NCBI GenBank assembly: GCA_937880075.1
Contig: CALFLM010000033.1
Span: 1-64,000, forward strand
Source: an uncultured Romboutsia sp.
Lineage (GTDB): Bacteria; Bacillota; Clostridia; Peptostreptococcales; Peptostreptococcaceae
Direction of reading: 5' to 3'
Length of the DNA stretch: 64,000 nucleotides
Notes under the pieces: model-generated
The model's database searches: none
The model's input: the letters and a program-made list of their open reading frames with translations, nothing else
What the model was told of the DNA's origin: nothing
Part shown: piece by piece, positions 48,236 through 56,458 of the stretch
How the letters are laid out: every line of letters begins with the position of its first letter
Position numbering within the stretch: the stretch's first letter is position 1
Program-made: the position numbers and the translations under genes

Positions 48236-49459
48236 TTACGCTTCTCTTATTAAAGGCATAGACATACATCTTGGGCCCCCACGTCCTCTTGATAACTCAC
48301 TTGATGGTATTACATGTATTTTTATACCATTTTGCTCTAGTAATCTATTAGTTATGTAGTTTCTTGAATAAACAACAACTTCACCAGGTTTTATACATAA
48401 TGTATTTGAACCATCATTCCACTGCTCTCTATCAGCAATAACTTTATCTCCACCACCACATTGTATTAAAGTAACTTTTTCTACCCCAAGGTGCTTAGCT
48501 AGTATATTTTCTAATTTATCATTAACTTCTAATATCTTTAATTCACCTTCAGTATCACCCTTAGTTACTTCAAATACTTGTAATGTACCTTGTATTCCCG
48601 GGTGTATAGTAAACTTGTCTACATCTATTTGAGTAAATACTGTATCTAAGTGCATCATTGCTCTATTATTTGGTATATTAAATGCTAATATAGTTTCTAT
48701 ATCATTATTTTTACTATTAAAGAATATTTGTTTAGCTATATGCTCTATTGCATCAGCTTGAGTTCTTTGAGATATACCTATTGCTAAAGTTTTCTCAGTT
48801 AAATTTAATATATCTCCACCTTCTATATGATATTTAAAGTCTCTATCATAAAATCTTTCTACTTCATTTTTAAAATCTTTATGATACTTAAATATATAAT
48901 CTGCGTATATAGTTTCTCTGTTTCTTGTTACAGAGTACATTTTATTTAAACTTACACCACTTCCTATACTAGCAAATGGATCCCTTGTAAAATATAAGTT
49001 TGGCATTGGGTCAGTAATAAATGGATAATCGTCTTCTGCTAAATCTGCTAAACTTTTTTTACTTATTACTGGTAATTCATTTTTATTTATACCAGCCATA
49101 GTCTTTCTTATTAATTCTTCATTAGATTCAAAGCTTTTTAAGTATGTATACACAATCTTTTTCATTTCTGAACTTTTTATATTAGCTTCTTCTATAAATT
49201 GATTTATGAACTGTTCTTTTACTAATTCATCTTCCATAACTTCTGCTGCTAATTCATGTAAATAAACAACCTCTACTCCATTTTGTCTTAAGACTTCAGC
49301 AAAAGAATCATGCTCTTGTTGTGCTACTTCTAGGAATGGAATATCATCAAATAATAATCCTTCAAGATATTCAGGTGTTAAATTTTCTAGTTCTTCACCT
49401 GGTCTGTGAAGTAAAACTTTTTTTAGTGGTTTAATTTCACTTGTTACTTTTATTGCCAT
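48236..49459 (-). CDS. arcA: Arginine deiminase
   Basis: This enzyme of about 407 aa hydrolyses arginine to citrulline and ammonia. Visible active-site motifs are FTRDPFASIG, EGGDILNL, HLDTVFTQID and the catalytic Cys near the C-terminus in GGPRCMSMPL. The ATG at 49459 (MAIKVTSEIKPLKKVLLHRP) fits the family start and has AAGGGGGAAG 6 nt upstream. A reading from 49519 would add 20 atypical residues over the ribosome binding site. It is the first gene of arcA-arcB-arcC-yfcC, which together give ATP, ammonia and ornithine. No ArgR box could be recognised with confidence in the 155-bp upstream gap. Confidence 0.96.
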   Translation of the reverse strand: MAIKVTSEIKPLKKVLLHRPGEELENLTPEYLEGLLFDDIPFLEVAQQEHDSFAEVLRQNGVEVVYLHELAAEVMEDELVKEQFINQFIEEANIKSSEMKKIVYTYLKSFESNEELIRKTMAGINKNELPVISKKSLADLAEDDYPFITDPMPNLYFTRDPFASIGSGVSLNKMYSVTRNRETIYADYIFKYHKDFKNEVERFYDRDFKYHIEGGDILNLTEKTLAIGISQRTQADAIEHIAKQIFFNSKNNDIETILAFNIPNNRAMMHLDTVFTQIDVDKFTIHPGIQGTLQVFEVTKGDTEGELKILEVNDKLENILAKHLGVEKVTLIQCGGGDKVIADREQWNDGSNTLCIKPGEVVVYSRNYITNRLLEQNGIKIHVIPSSELSRGRGGPRCMSMPLIREA

Positions 49460-49614
49460 TGTTATCTTCCCCCTTAAGTTTGTTTTGTTAAGAACCAAAA
49501 CATATTTTTTATCTAACAATGTATATCTATATAAAACTACACAAAATAAAATGTTTTCCTTATCATTTTAATAATAAACATTTTTATTTTGCATTGATTT
49601 ATAAACTAAGTAAA

Positions 49615-50805
49615 TTAAAGTTTAATACTTTCAAATAGGACTTGATTATTAGTTATATAAATGTTGCCATGTTTATTAATACTTAAATCCATGTACCTTT
49701 CAAAATCTTTTTTCTTGGTATCTATTAATTCTATGATATTACCAGGAATAGAATATATATATTCTAATATACCTTTGGTATCATTTATTACTAACTTATC
49801 TTCATATAAATACTTTTTAATTTGATTAAAGTGTTTACTTAATATCTCTTCTCCATTTTCTAGTCCAAACTTACTAGAAATCTTTTCTTCTGAGATTTTG
49901 ATATTGCTATTAAATCCTTTCACCAAACTTTCTAATTCCTTCATATTTCTACTATCAATTGTTGAGCTATAGAAATATCCACCTACTTTTAATACTCTTT
50001 TTATTTCTTTTAAAACTTTATCTAAATCTTTCATATAAAATAATATATGATTCGCTATAACTAAATCAAAACTTTCATTTTCAAAAGGAATATAATTTGG
50101 ATCAACAATTTTAAAGTCAAATATGTCTGAGTAATTACTTAGATTTTTCTTTGCACTATTTATCATGTCCTCACATACATCAGTTAAAGTTATACTTGTG
50201 TCTTTATCCAATAAATCTATATTCTTAAACCATAAGGCACCATTTCCACATCCAATTTCTAAAACTTTATACTTTTTATCTAGCTTTATATTATTGAAAG
50301 TCCAATTATACCAACCATGTCTATTAGAACTAAATCTATCTTGTAGCTTTACACTAGCATCTAAATTTGATGAGTCTACATATTGTTGCAATAATTCCTT
50401 TTCAGCTTCTAAGATTTTTATTATATCTGTTGTTTTATTCCAATCTAGATTTTCTTCATCTTCTATACTCTTTTCTGCTGATTCTATGGCATTTAAAACT
50501 GTCTTCATATAATTTATTTTATTTTTCATTATATTTTTTTGTAGCCTTAAAGAGTTTATCATATCTACTTTTTCAAAACTTTGAGATTCAGTATTTTTAA
50601 CTTCTTCTAAGGATAATCCTAGGTACTTTAAAGCTAAAATTCTCTTTAGTTTTATAAAATCTGATTCTGTATATAGCCTGTGTCCATAGCTATTATGATA
50701 GGATGGACTTAGTATACCTTTATTATCATAGTATCTTATAGTTCTAGTGGTCACACCAGCCATCTTAGCAATTTCTCCTGTAGTATATACCCCTTGTCCC
50801 TTCAT
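49615..50805 (-). CDS. MerR-type regulator fused to a SAM-dependent methyltransferase
   Basis: This 396-aa protein has a MerR winged-helix domain (about 5-75: YTTGEIAKMAGVTTRTIRYY) followed by a helical linker (about 85-130). A class I methyltransferase domain occupies about 165-290, with LEIGCGNGALW, the acidic LTDVCEDM strand and IVDPNYIPF before FDLVIANHILFYM. The C-terminal part has no family I can name. Such fusions occur in Clostridia; the effector and methyl acceptor are not known. The gene lies just upstream of arcA in the same direction, but arcA has room for its own promoter. A 19-bp-spaced promoter of MerR type lies directly upstream, suggesting self-control. Confidence 0.85.
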   Translation of the reverse strand: MKGQGVYTTGEIAKMAGVTTRTIRYYDNKGILSPSYHNSYGHRLYTESDFIKLKRILALKYLGLSLEEVKNTESQSFEKVDMINSLRLQKNIMKNKINYMKTVLNAIESAEKSIEDEENLDWNKTTDIIKILEAEKELLQQYVDSSNLDASVKLQDRFSSNRHGWYNWTFNNIKLDKKYKVLEIGCGNGALWFKNIDLLDKDTSITLTDVCEDMINSAKKNLSNYSDIFDFKIVDPNYIPFENESFDLVIANHILFYMKDLDKVLKEIKRVLKVGGYFYSSTIDSRNMKELESLVKGFNSNIKISEEKISSKFGLENGEEILSKHFNQIKKYLYEDKLVINDTKGILEYIYSIPGNIIELIDTKKKDFERYMDLSINKHGNIYITNNQVLFESIKL

Positions 50806-50837
50806 AGTGTTTCCTCCAAATCTCTTGCTTTAATTTA

Positions 50838-50868
50838 ATTCTATTAGGTTACGTTACGTTATGTACAA
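50838..50868 (-). promoter_or_regulatory. MerR-type promoter of the regulator-methyltransferase gene
   Basis: On the minus strand TTGTAC (-35) and TAGAAT (-10) are separated by 19 bp, the overlong spacer typical of MerR-controlled promoters. The spacer contains repeated TAACG steps (ATAACGTAACGTAACCTAA). The ATG is 32 bp downstream. Confidence 0.5.
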
Positions 50869-51212
50869 CATTTTTTTTAAAAATTTTTAATAAATTCAAA
50901 AATAAACTTTTCTACATTTTTCTCTTGTCTTTACTTTACTTTTTATAGTTTATTGATGGCATCATATTTAATTGACATTTAAAATATACATTCTTTTATA
51001 ACATTAAACATATCTAGATTTATAGGTTTGTAAAAATCTAAATGTTAACTAAAGTTTATGCTATCAATTTATTAATTTTATAAACATATTTTTATAATTA
51101 ATATTTTAAATAAAAATAATAATAGTTTAAATATATAAATTATTATTATTTTTATAAAATTCCTTTTTAAATTTATAAATTATTATTTTAAAAATAAATC
51201 TATAAAAATTAA
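50869..51212. other. AT-rich intergenic stretch, nothing recognised
   Basis: About 340 bp of very AT-rich DNA lies between the regulator promoter and the amidase terminator. No frame with a ribosome binding site, hairpin or repeat shared with other loci was found. Confidence 0.5.
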
Positions 51213-51257
51213 AAAGTGTATCTAAATCTGATATAAAATCAAATTCAAATACACTTT
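51213..51257 (-). terminator. Terminator of the amidase gene
   Basis: An outer stem AAAGTGTAT/ATACACTTT and an inner TGAT/ATCA lie 17 nt after the stop at 51274. Confidence 0.75.
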
Positions 51258-51273
51258 AAATTATTAAAAACTT

Positions 51274-52110
51274 TTATACAAAAATAGTATCTATTTCTAG
51301 TAAATTAGAACTTGGTATATATCCATATTGATTATCAAAATTAACTTTTGCCCAACCGTTATGTTCTGATATAATTTCTACCAAAGCTCCTTTAGGAATA
51401 TGACCAACTTTAGAATAATCTTCTCCAGGTCCAAATTTTATATCCAAATCAGATTCTTTAACTACCTTCATTGTTCTATCTTGTATAGTATCAGCTAATG
51501 TATTTTTAAATCCTTCCCAACCTTTTTTATCATCTTCAATTAATCTTTGTGAACAAAGTTTTCCAGAAGCATCTTTATGCATTATAACTCTATCTAAAGG
51601 TATATCATATCTTTCCATAAGCTCAGCAACTAATGCTATTCCATTCTCTTTAACTTTTTCCCACCCTTTAGAATCTTTATCATCATTTACACATAACTCT
51701 ATACCTATTGTTGTATAATTAGTTTTATCTCCTGAAGAATTATTTCTATCTCCAACGTGATATGCTGAATAATTATCTTGTAATACATGTATTGCTTTAT
51801 CTTTATCTACAACATAATGTACTGAAACAAATCTATCATTTTTCTGAAAATACTTTCTATGATTATCTGCATCTGCATTATGATTTTCATTTGCCGTATC
51901 ATGGATAACGATATATTTTTGGCTATTGTTTTTTAAGCTAAAATTATTTGTATTAGTTATATAATCTTCATATAACGGTGTACCATTTTGAAGTATCATA
52001 TCTCCTTCAATTTTATTTGTTGTTTTTTCAAGACTACTATCTGCAAATACAACTCCTGAACTAAATAAAATTGTACTTGCTAGACTTGCTAATAATATAC
52101 TCATCCTCAT
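51274..52110 (-). CDS. Secreted N-acetylmuramoyl-L-alanine amidase with SH3 domain
   Basis: This protein of 278 aa has a signal peptide (about 1-24) and an Amidase_2 (PGRP-like) domain. The zinc ligands appear in YIVIHDTAN (first His), and IMHKDASGKLC (second His and Cys-type end); TTIGIELCVN contains the conserved Glu region. A C-terminal bacterial SH3 domain (about 210-275) has KFGPGEDYSKVG and GWAKVNFDNQYGYIP. The enzyme cleaves the bond between muramic acid and the stem peptide. The ATG at 52110 follows GGAGTG by 8 nt. The decayed copy at 25025 conserves this site but has a stop after the upstream ATG. TTCGACT at 52192 resembles a Spo0A box. Confidence 0.9.
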   Translation of the reverse strand: MRMSILLASLASTILFSSGVVFADSSLEKTTNKIEGDMILQNGTPLYEDYITNTNNFSLKNNSQKYIVIHDTANENHNADADNHRKYFQKNDRFVSVHYVVDKDKAIHVLQDNYSAYHVGDRNNSSGDKTNYTTIGIELCVNDDKDSKGWEKVKENGIALVAELMERYDIPLDRVIMHKDASGKLCSQRLIEDDKKGWEGFKNTLADTIQDRTMKVVKESDLDIKFGPGEDYSKVGHIPKGALVEIISEHNGWAKVNFDNQYGYIPSSNLLEIDTIFV

Positions 52111-52303
52111 ATAATTCACTCCATACATCTTATCTTTAATTAATAATTGTCTAAAATGTATTATATTATATTTTTAGCATCTTCGTCTTTTTTCGACTTA
52201 TTTTGCATTGTTTTTGATTTATCTTCTTTATCTTCATGCACAAACGTTTTAGCAATTAGTATATATACATTCTTTGCATTATTATAATTATTTATCAATT
52301 AAA

Positions 52304-52326
52304 GGGTATATCAAAATGATACTCCC
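52304..52326 (-). terminator. Weak terminator after the ECF S-component gene
   Basis: GGGTATATC pairs with GATACTCCC with one mismatch. It lies 18 nt after the stop at 52344 and has a short U-rich tail. Confidence 0.45.
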
Positions 52327-52343
52327 ACTACATTTGCATATAC

Positions 52344-53075
52344 TTAAGTAATATTAACAAGACCAAACTTCAACTTTAATCTTTTTAGCTTAGCCCTCCA
52401 AGGATCATATAAGAACTTTAAAAATATTATTGTTGAAATAGAATGTGTTAAATCAGGTATAAAACTAGATATATAAAGACTAAAAAATGAATCCCATGAA
52501 AACTCATATAAATATCCCGTAGCTGTCCATATATTCATTATCCAACCAAATATGAATCCTGTAAATCCACCAAATATATATAATTTAACTTTACTATTTA
52601 TAATATCTTTTTTTATTAAATATCCTGATAGAAAACCTATTATGCCCCAACTAAACATTTGCCACGGTGTCCAAGGTCCTTGTCCAAAGAATAAATTCGA
52701 TGCAAGAGCTGACATTGCTCCAGTTAAAAATCCTGCCTCTGGTCCAAATACACTTGCAGTAATTATTATTATGGCTGAGGTCGGCTTGAAAAACGGTACT
52801 GGTGTAAATGCAACTCTACCTATAGCTGCAAGAGCTGACATAACAGCTAATGGAATCCACTCTCGAGCTTGAGGCTTTTTCATTTCATATATCATTAAGA
52901 AAGGTAACATCGATAATATTATAAAAAGCATACTTATAAATGCATATCCTCTTTTCCCAGACAATGTATATATGGCTAAACATATAGGAAATACTAATGC
53001 TATTAATAATACCAAAACTTTAAATCTATATTTTACGAACTTATTTTGGCTTTTATTGCAATATTCTTCTTGCAT
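52344..53075 (-). CDS. ECF transporter substrate-specific (S) component
   Basis: This 243-aa membrane protein has six or so transmembrane segments. The central region (AIGRVAFTPVPFFKPTSAI, VFGPEAGFLTGAMSALASN, then FGQGPWTPWQM) is typical of ECF S components of the cobalamin/cofactor-related group. It should bind the ligand and dock onto the T and A proteins encoded directly upstream. Its first 43 bp overlap the fused ATPase gene, so translation is coupled. No riboswitch precedes the operon that would reveal the ligand. A corrinoid or corrinoid-like ligand is inferred only from the DUF4430 and toroid proteins at the front of the operon. Confidence 0.8.
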   Translation of the reverse strand: MQEEYCNKSQNKFVKYRFKVLVLLIALVFPICLAIYTLSGKRGYAFISMLFIILSMLPFLMIYEMKKPQAREWIPLAVMSALAAIGRVAFTPVPFFKPTSAIIIITASVFGPEAGFLTGAMSALASNLFFGQGPWTPWQMFSWGIIGFLSGYLIKKDIINSKVKLYIFGGFTGFIFGWIMNIWTATGYLYEFSWDSFFSLYISSFIPDLTHSISTIIFLKFLYDPWRAKLKRLKLKFGLVNIT

Positions 53076-54751
53076 AATTTAACCACATCCTCATATATAA
53101 GTGTATCTTCAAAAATATTTTTAGCTATTCTATTAGATACCGTTGTATAAAAATTATTTCCTAAGAAGAATTCTTTTGGTGTTCCTTCTGATACTATACT
53201 TCCATCAAAAAACATTGCACACCTATCTGAATATCTCGCTGAAAATTCTATATCATGAGACACTAAAACTATAGTTACTCCCATATATTTTAGCTTAATT
53301 AGTATTTCTCCTATTTCTTCTTTAAAATATGCATCTAAACCTTTTGTTGGCTCATCTAATAAAATGATTTTAGGATTAAGTAGCATTATTTTAGCAATAC
53401 CTGCCCTTTGCAATTCCCCTCCACTTAAATCATAAGGATGCTGATTTAATAAATCCTCTATATTTAATAACTGGCTTACTCTTTTAATCTCTCTATCTAT
53501 ATATTCTCTATCTTTATTTTTTAATATAAGCACTTCTTCTAAGTCTTCTCTTACACTTTCAAATACAAATAAAGATTGTGGGTTTTGAGGAAGTAAGGCT
53601 AAATTGTTCTCATACAAGGTTTTATTATTATATTTTTTCATTTCAATATTATTTATAAATATCTTACCTCTTTGAGCTTTTATTTGTCTTGCTATCAATG
53701 ATAATGTTGTACTTTTACCTGTTCCATTTCCACCTAATATAGAATAAATTTCTCCTTTATATACTTTAAAAGACAAATCTCTTATTGTAGGTTCGGATGT
53801 TTTAGTATATTGAAAATAAACATCTTTTAATTGTATAGCTATTTCTCTATTTTTTTCATCTAAGTTATCTTTTTTTTCAATCTCATCTAATTTTGTTATA
53901 ATTACTTCATCCATACTATTATTTAACCATTGCCTACAATCTTTCACAGTTAATGGATATTTATTTGAACCTTTAATATATTTATTTAATTGATTATAAA
54001 TTTTACTTGGTGTTGGAAGAGCTTTAAACATTTTATGATTTTTATCTTTAGATAGTATATCTACCACTTTACTATTTGTATCATTACAAAGCACTTTTCC
54101 ATCTTCAAGTACAATAACTTTATCACATACAGAATATATGTCCTCCAGATTATGCTCTGTCATTATTATAGTTGTAGATATCTCTTTATTTATTTTAACT
54201 AGTGTATCTATAAAATCTTTAGATGCTATAGGATCTAGTTGTGATGTAGGCTCATCTAATATAAGTATTTTAGGTTGCATAGCCATTATGGAAGCTAAAT
54301 TTAAAAGTTGTTTTTGACCTCCGGATAAATCACTTACATTTTTTCTAAACCATCCTTGTATACCAAAGAAACTTGCCATTTCTGCAACTCTTGTTCTTAT
54401 TGTTTGAGTATCTAGTCCCATGTTTTCAAGTCCAAAAGCTAACTCATGCCACACCTTATCTGTTACAATTTGTGCATCTGGATTTTGTAGTACATATCCT
54501 ATCTCACTTGCCAGCTGTTTACTTGAATATTTACTTATTTCTTTTGAATAGTAATATATATCACCACTTCTTTCACCGTGTGGACTAAGTTCTGGCTTTA
54601 AATGTCTCAATAATGTACTTTTTCCACAACCAGACTGTCCACATATTAATACGAAATCTCCTTCTTCTATACTAAAACTAATATTATTTAATGCTTTTTT
54701 TAATTGATTTGGATATGAAAATTTTAATCCATCCACTCTGAGTATTTCCAT
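53033..54751 (-). CDS. ECF transporter fused ATPase (A-A')
   Basis: This 572-aa protein has two complete ABC ATPase domains in one chain. The first has GQSGCGKST (about 37), LSGGQKQL (about 143) and ILILDEPTSQLD. The second has GGNGTGKST (about 343), LSGGELQR (about 446) and IILLDEPTKGLD. Fused A components like this power ECF importers in many Clostridia, replacing separate EcfA and EcfA'. It overlaps the T gene by 28 bp and the S gene by 43 bp, which fits one dedicated complex. The start follows GGAGG. Confidence 0.92.
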   Translation of the reverse strand: MEILRVDGLKFSYPNQLKKALNNISFSIEEGDFVLICGQSGCGKSTLLRHLKPELSPHGERSGDIYYYSKEISKYSSKQLASEIGYVLQNPDAQIVTDKVWHELAFGLENMGLDTQTIRTRVAEMASFFGIQGWFRKNVSDLSGGQKQLLNLASIMAMQPKILILDEPTSQLDPIASKDFIDTLVKINKEISTTIIMTEHNLEDIYSVCDKVIVLEDGKVLCNDTNSKVVDILSKDKNHKMFKALPTPSKIYNQLNKYIKGSNKYPLTVKDCRQWLNNSMDEVIITKLDEIEKKDNLDEKNREIAIQLKDVYFQYTKTSEPTIRDLSFKVYKGEIYSILGGNGTGKSTTLSLIARQIKAQRGKIFINNIEMKKYNNKTLYENNLALLPQNPQSLFVFESVREDLEEVLILKNKDREYIDREIKRVSQLLNIEDLLNQHPYDLSGGELQRAGIAKIMLLNPKIILLDEPTKGLDAYFKEEIGEILIKLKYMGVTIVLVSHDIEFSARYSDRCAMFFDGSIVSEGTPKEFFLGNNFYTTVSNRIAKNIFEDTLIYEDVVKLCKKNIAIKAKISS

Positions 54752-55608
54752 TTATATGCCTCCATTAATTCTAAAAAAGATGGTAACATTGTTATTAATA
54801 AAAATGATATATATATTAATATGTATAATCCATCAAATTTTATTTTTTCTATAGTAGGATAAAATAGTAAATCTCCATAACCATTTATGTATCCCATAAA
54901 TAAAAATAATCCTAAAGTACATATGATTCCAAGCATAATCATATCTCTTTGTATAAATCTATATATAGAAAAGTTTGTTCTCCCCTTTATTCCGTAACCT
55001 CTTGCCTTCATTGAGTCTGCACTTTGGACTGCATCCTCTAAAGCCCAAGTTACTAATATGGATAGTATTCTCATGCTACTTTTTATTTTCATCTTAACAC
55101 TTCCTTCACTATAATCAAGACCTACAGTTTTTTGACTATTTGCAATTATTTTAGTCTGCTCTATTAACTTTGGTATAAGCCTTAATGTCATACTTAACAT
55201 CAAAGCTATAGATGGAAGTGTTTTTCCAAATATATATAAAAATTTATCCGAAGTTATTATTTCATTATAGCAACTAAACCATAAAACTACAGATGCCATC
55301 ATAAGACCTGAATTAAATCCATAGCATATGGATTCTAAAGTAACTGGATTTTGCCTAAAATAAAATAATACTGTAACTCCTCTATTTACAAATATTGCAT
55401 TTACAACTGTTACACATAAAACCATCATTATTGTAAACTTTAAAGTTTGTTTAGTTCTTTCTTTATTCAATATGGCTGAATATAATATTGCACTTATAAG
55501 TGATATTAATACAAGTACTGGATGCATATAAAGCATAGACATACCTATTACTATTAAAAAGTATAAAAAACTTACTATAGGATGATAAGTTCCTAATACC
55601 CTTTCCAT
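54724..55608 (-). CDS. ECF transporter transmembrane (T) component
   Basis: This 294-aa protein has about five or six transmembrane helices. The conserved coupling motif is SADSMKARGYG (about 200-210), with a second candidate further upstream (LRLIPKLIEQT). It links the two ATPase domains to the S component. The gene starts 1 bp after the membrane-anchored DUF4430 gene and overlaps the ATPase gene, so these genes are one transcription unit. The AGGAGC site lies rather far (13 nt) from the ATG, but coupling may help. Confidence 0.9.
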   Translation of the reverse strand: MERVLGTYHPIVSFLYFLIVIGMSMLYMHPVLVLISLISAILYSAILNKERTKQTLKFTIMMVLCVTVVNAIFVNRGVTVLFYFRQNPVTLESICYGFNSGLMMASVVLWFSCYNEIITSDKFLYIFGKTLPSIALMLSMTLRLIPKLIEQTKIIANSQKTVGLDYSEGSVKMKIKSSMRILSILVTWALEDAVQSADSMKARGYGIKGRTNFSIYRFIQRDMIMLGIICTLGLFLFMGYINGYGDLLFYPTIEKIKFDGLYILIYISFLLITMLPSFLELMEAYKWKYSEWMD

Positions 55609-55609
55609 A

Positions 55610-56395
55610 CTAATTTCTTTTAGCTCCTAAATCTTCTCCTAAGTTACATGTATAGTTAAAGTTTATAACATCAGAAGACTTAACTTTATATGCACCTACT
55701 CCATAATTAGGATACACACCATTTACATTGTACATCCATCCACTATTAGCTCCACCATCAAATTCATATAAATTATTAATTCCTTCTATATATATACTTG
55801 ATCCTGAACCTGAATACTCCATATGTATGCCTTTTTTACGAGTTGCTTTAACTAATATATCAAATACTGTATCTCCATCATTAAATTCAACTTCCATAGT
55901 AGGTAATATTATTCCACTTGATGGTAGATGTGAAAATTCTGGTTTTTCATTTATTCCATTATTTATAGCTGTTTTACAACTTATAGCTATTGTAACTGTT
56001 TGATTTTTTGGTTGTTGTGATGTTGTTGTTTCAGATTGTTTACTTGGTTCTGATATTTCACTATTACTTGGTTTTGTTAATTGACTACTATTTGCATCTG
56101 ATTTGCTTGATTCCTTATCAGTATCTTCATTTTTTTCACTTGATTTAACTTCACTTTCTTTCTTTTCTTTATTATTTTTTTCAGTTTCAGCATTATCTAC
56201 TTCTACTTCTACTTCTGTTTCTTTTTCTTCTTTATTTACTTTATCATTAGCTTTAATTGATTGGCTACTAACTACTGTATCATTGTTGTTTTTTTCATCA
56301 GTATTAGTTTTTTTAAAAATACTATCAAATCCTAGCGCTAGTGATACTATTACAATAGCAACTACTGCTACTATACTTATTTTTTTCTTATCCAT
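55610..56395 (-). CDS. Membrane-anchored DUF4430 (transcobalamin C-terminal-like) protein
   Basis: This 261-aa protein has an N-terminal transmembrane or signal-anchor helix (about 5-24). A highly charged Glu/Lys/Ser/Asn linker (about 30-135) acts as a spacer through the wall. One DUF4430 domain (about 137-261) contains VEFNDGDTVFDILVKATRKK, ANSGWMYNVNGVYPNYGVG and INFNYTCNLGEDLG. DUF4430 is the fold of the C-terminal domain of transcobalamin and intrinsic factor. The gene sits between the large surface protein, which has the same domain, and EcfT (1 bp away). A role as membrane-side receiver passing ligand to the ECF importer is an inference. A near-perfect terminator lies upstream of it. 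Confidence 0.82.
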   Translation of the reverse strand: MDKKKISIVAVVAIVIVSLALGFDSIFKKTNTDEKNNNDTVVSSQSIKANDKVNKEEKETEVEVEVDNAETEKNNKEKKESEVKSSEKNEDTDKESSKSDANSSQLTKPSNSEISEPSKQSETTTSQQPKNQTVTIAISCKTAINNGINEKPEFSHLPSSGIILPTMEVEFNDGDTVFDILVKATRKKGIHMEYSGSGSSIYIEGINNLYEFDGGANSGWMYNVNGVYPNYGVGAYKVKSSDVINFNYTCNLGEDLGAKRN

Positions 56396-56419
56396 AACTT
56401 TTCCTTTCTTAAATAATAT

Positions 56420-56454
56420 AAAACTATGCTGCTATTTATTAGCAGCATAGTTTT
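56420..56454 (-). terminator. Strong hairpin between the large surface protein gene and the ECF genes
   Basis: A perfect 15-bp stem AAAACTATGCTGCTA/TAGCAGCATAGTTTT has a 5-nt loop and lies 4 nt after the stop. The following ATG is only 25 nt away, so the ECF genes probably depend on read-through. Confidence 0.85.
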
Positions 56455-56458
56455 ATAT

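Noticed and set aside
49460..49614. ArgR (ARG box) site upstream of arcA
   Set aside because: Several AT-rich partial matches exist, but none has convincing symmetry. With this base composition they cannot be told from chance.
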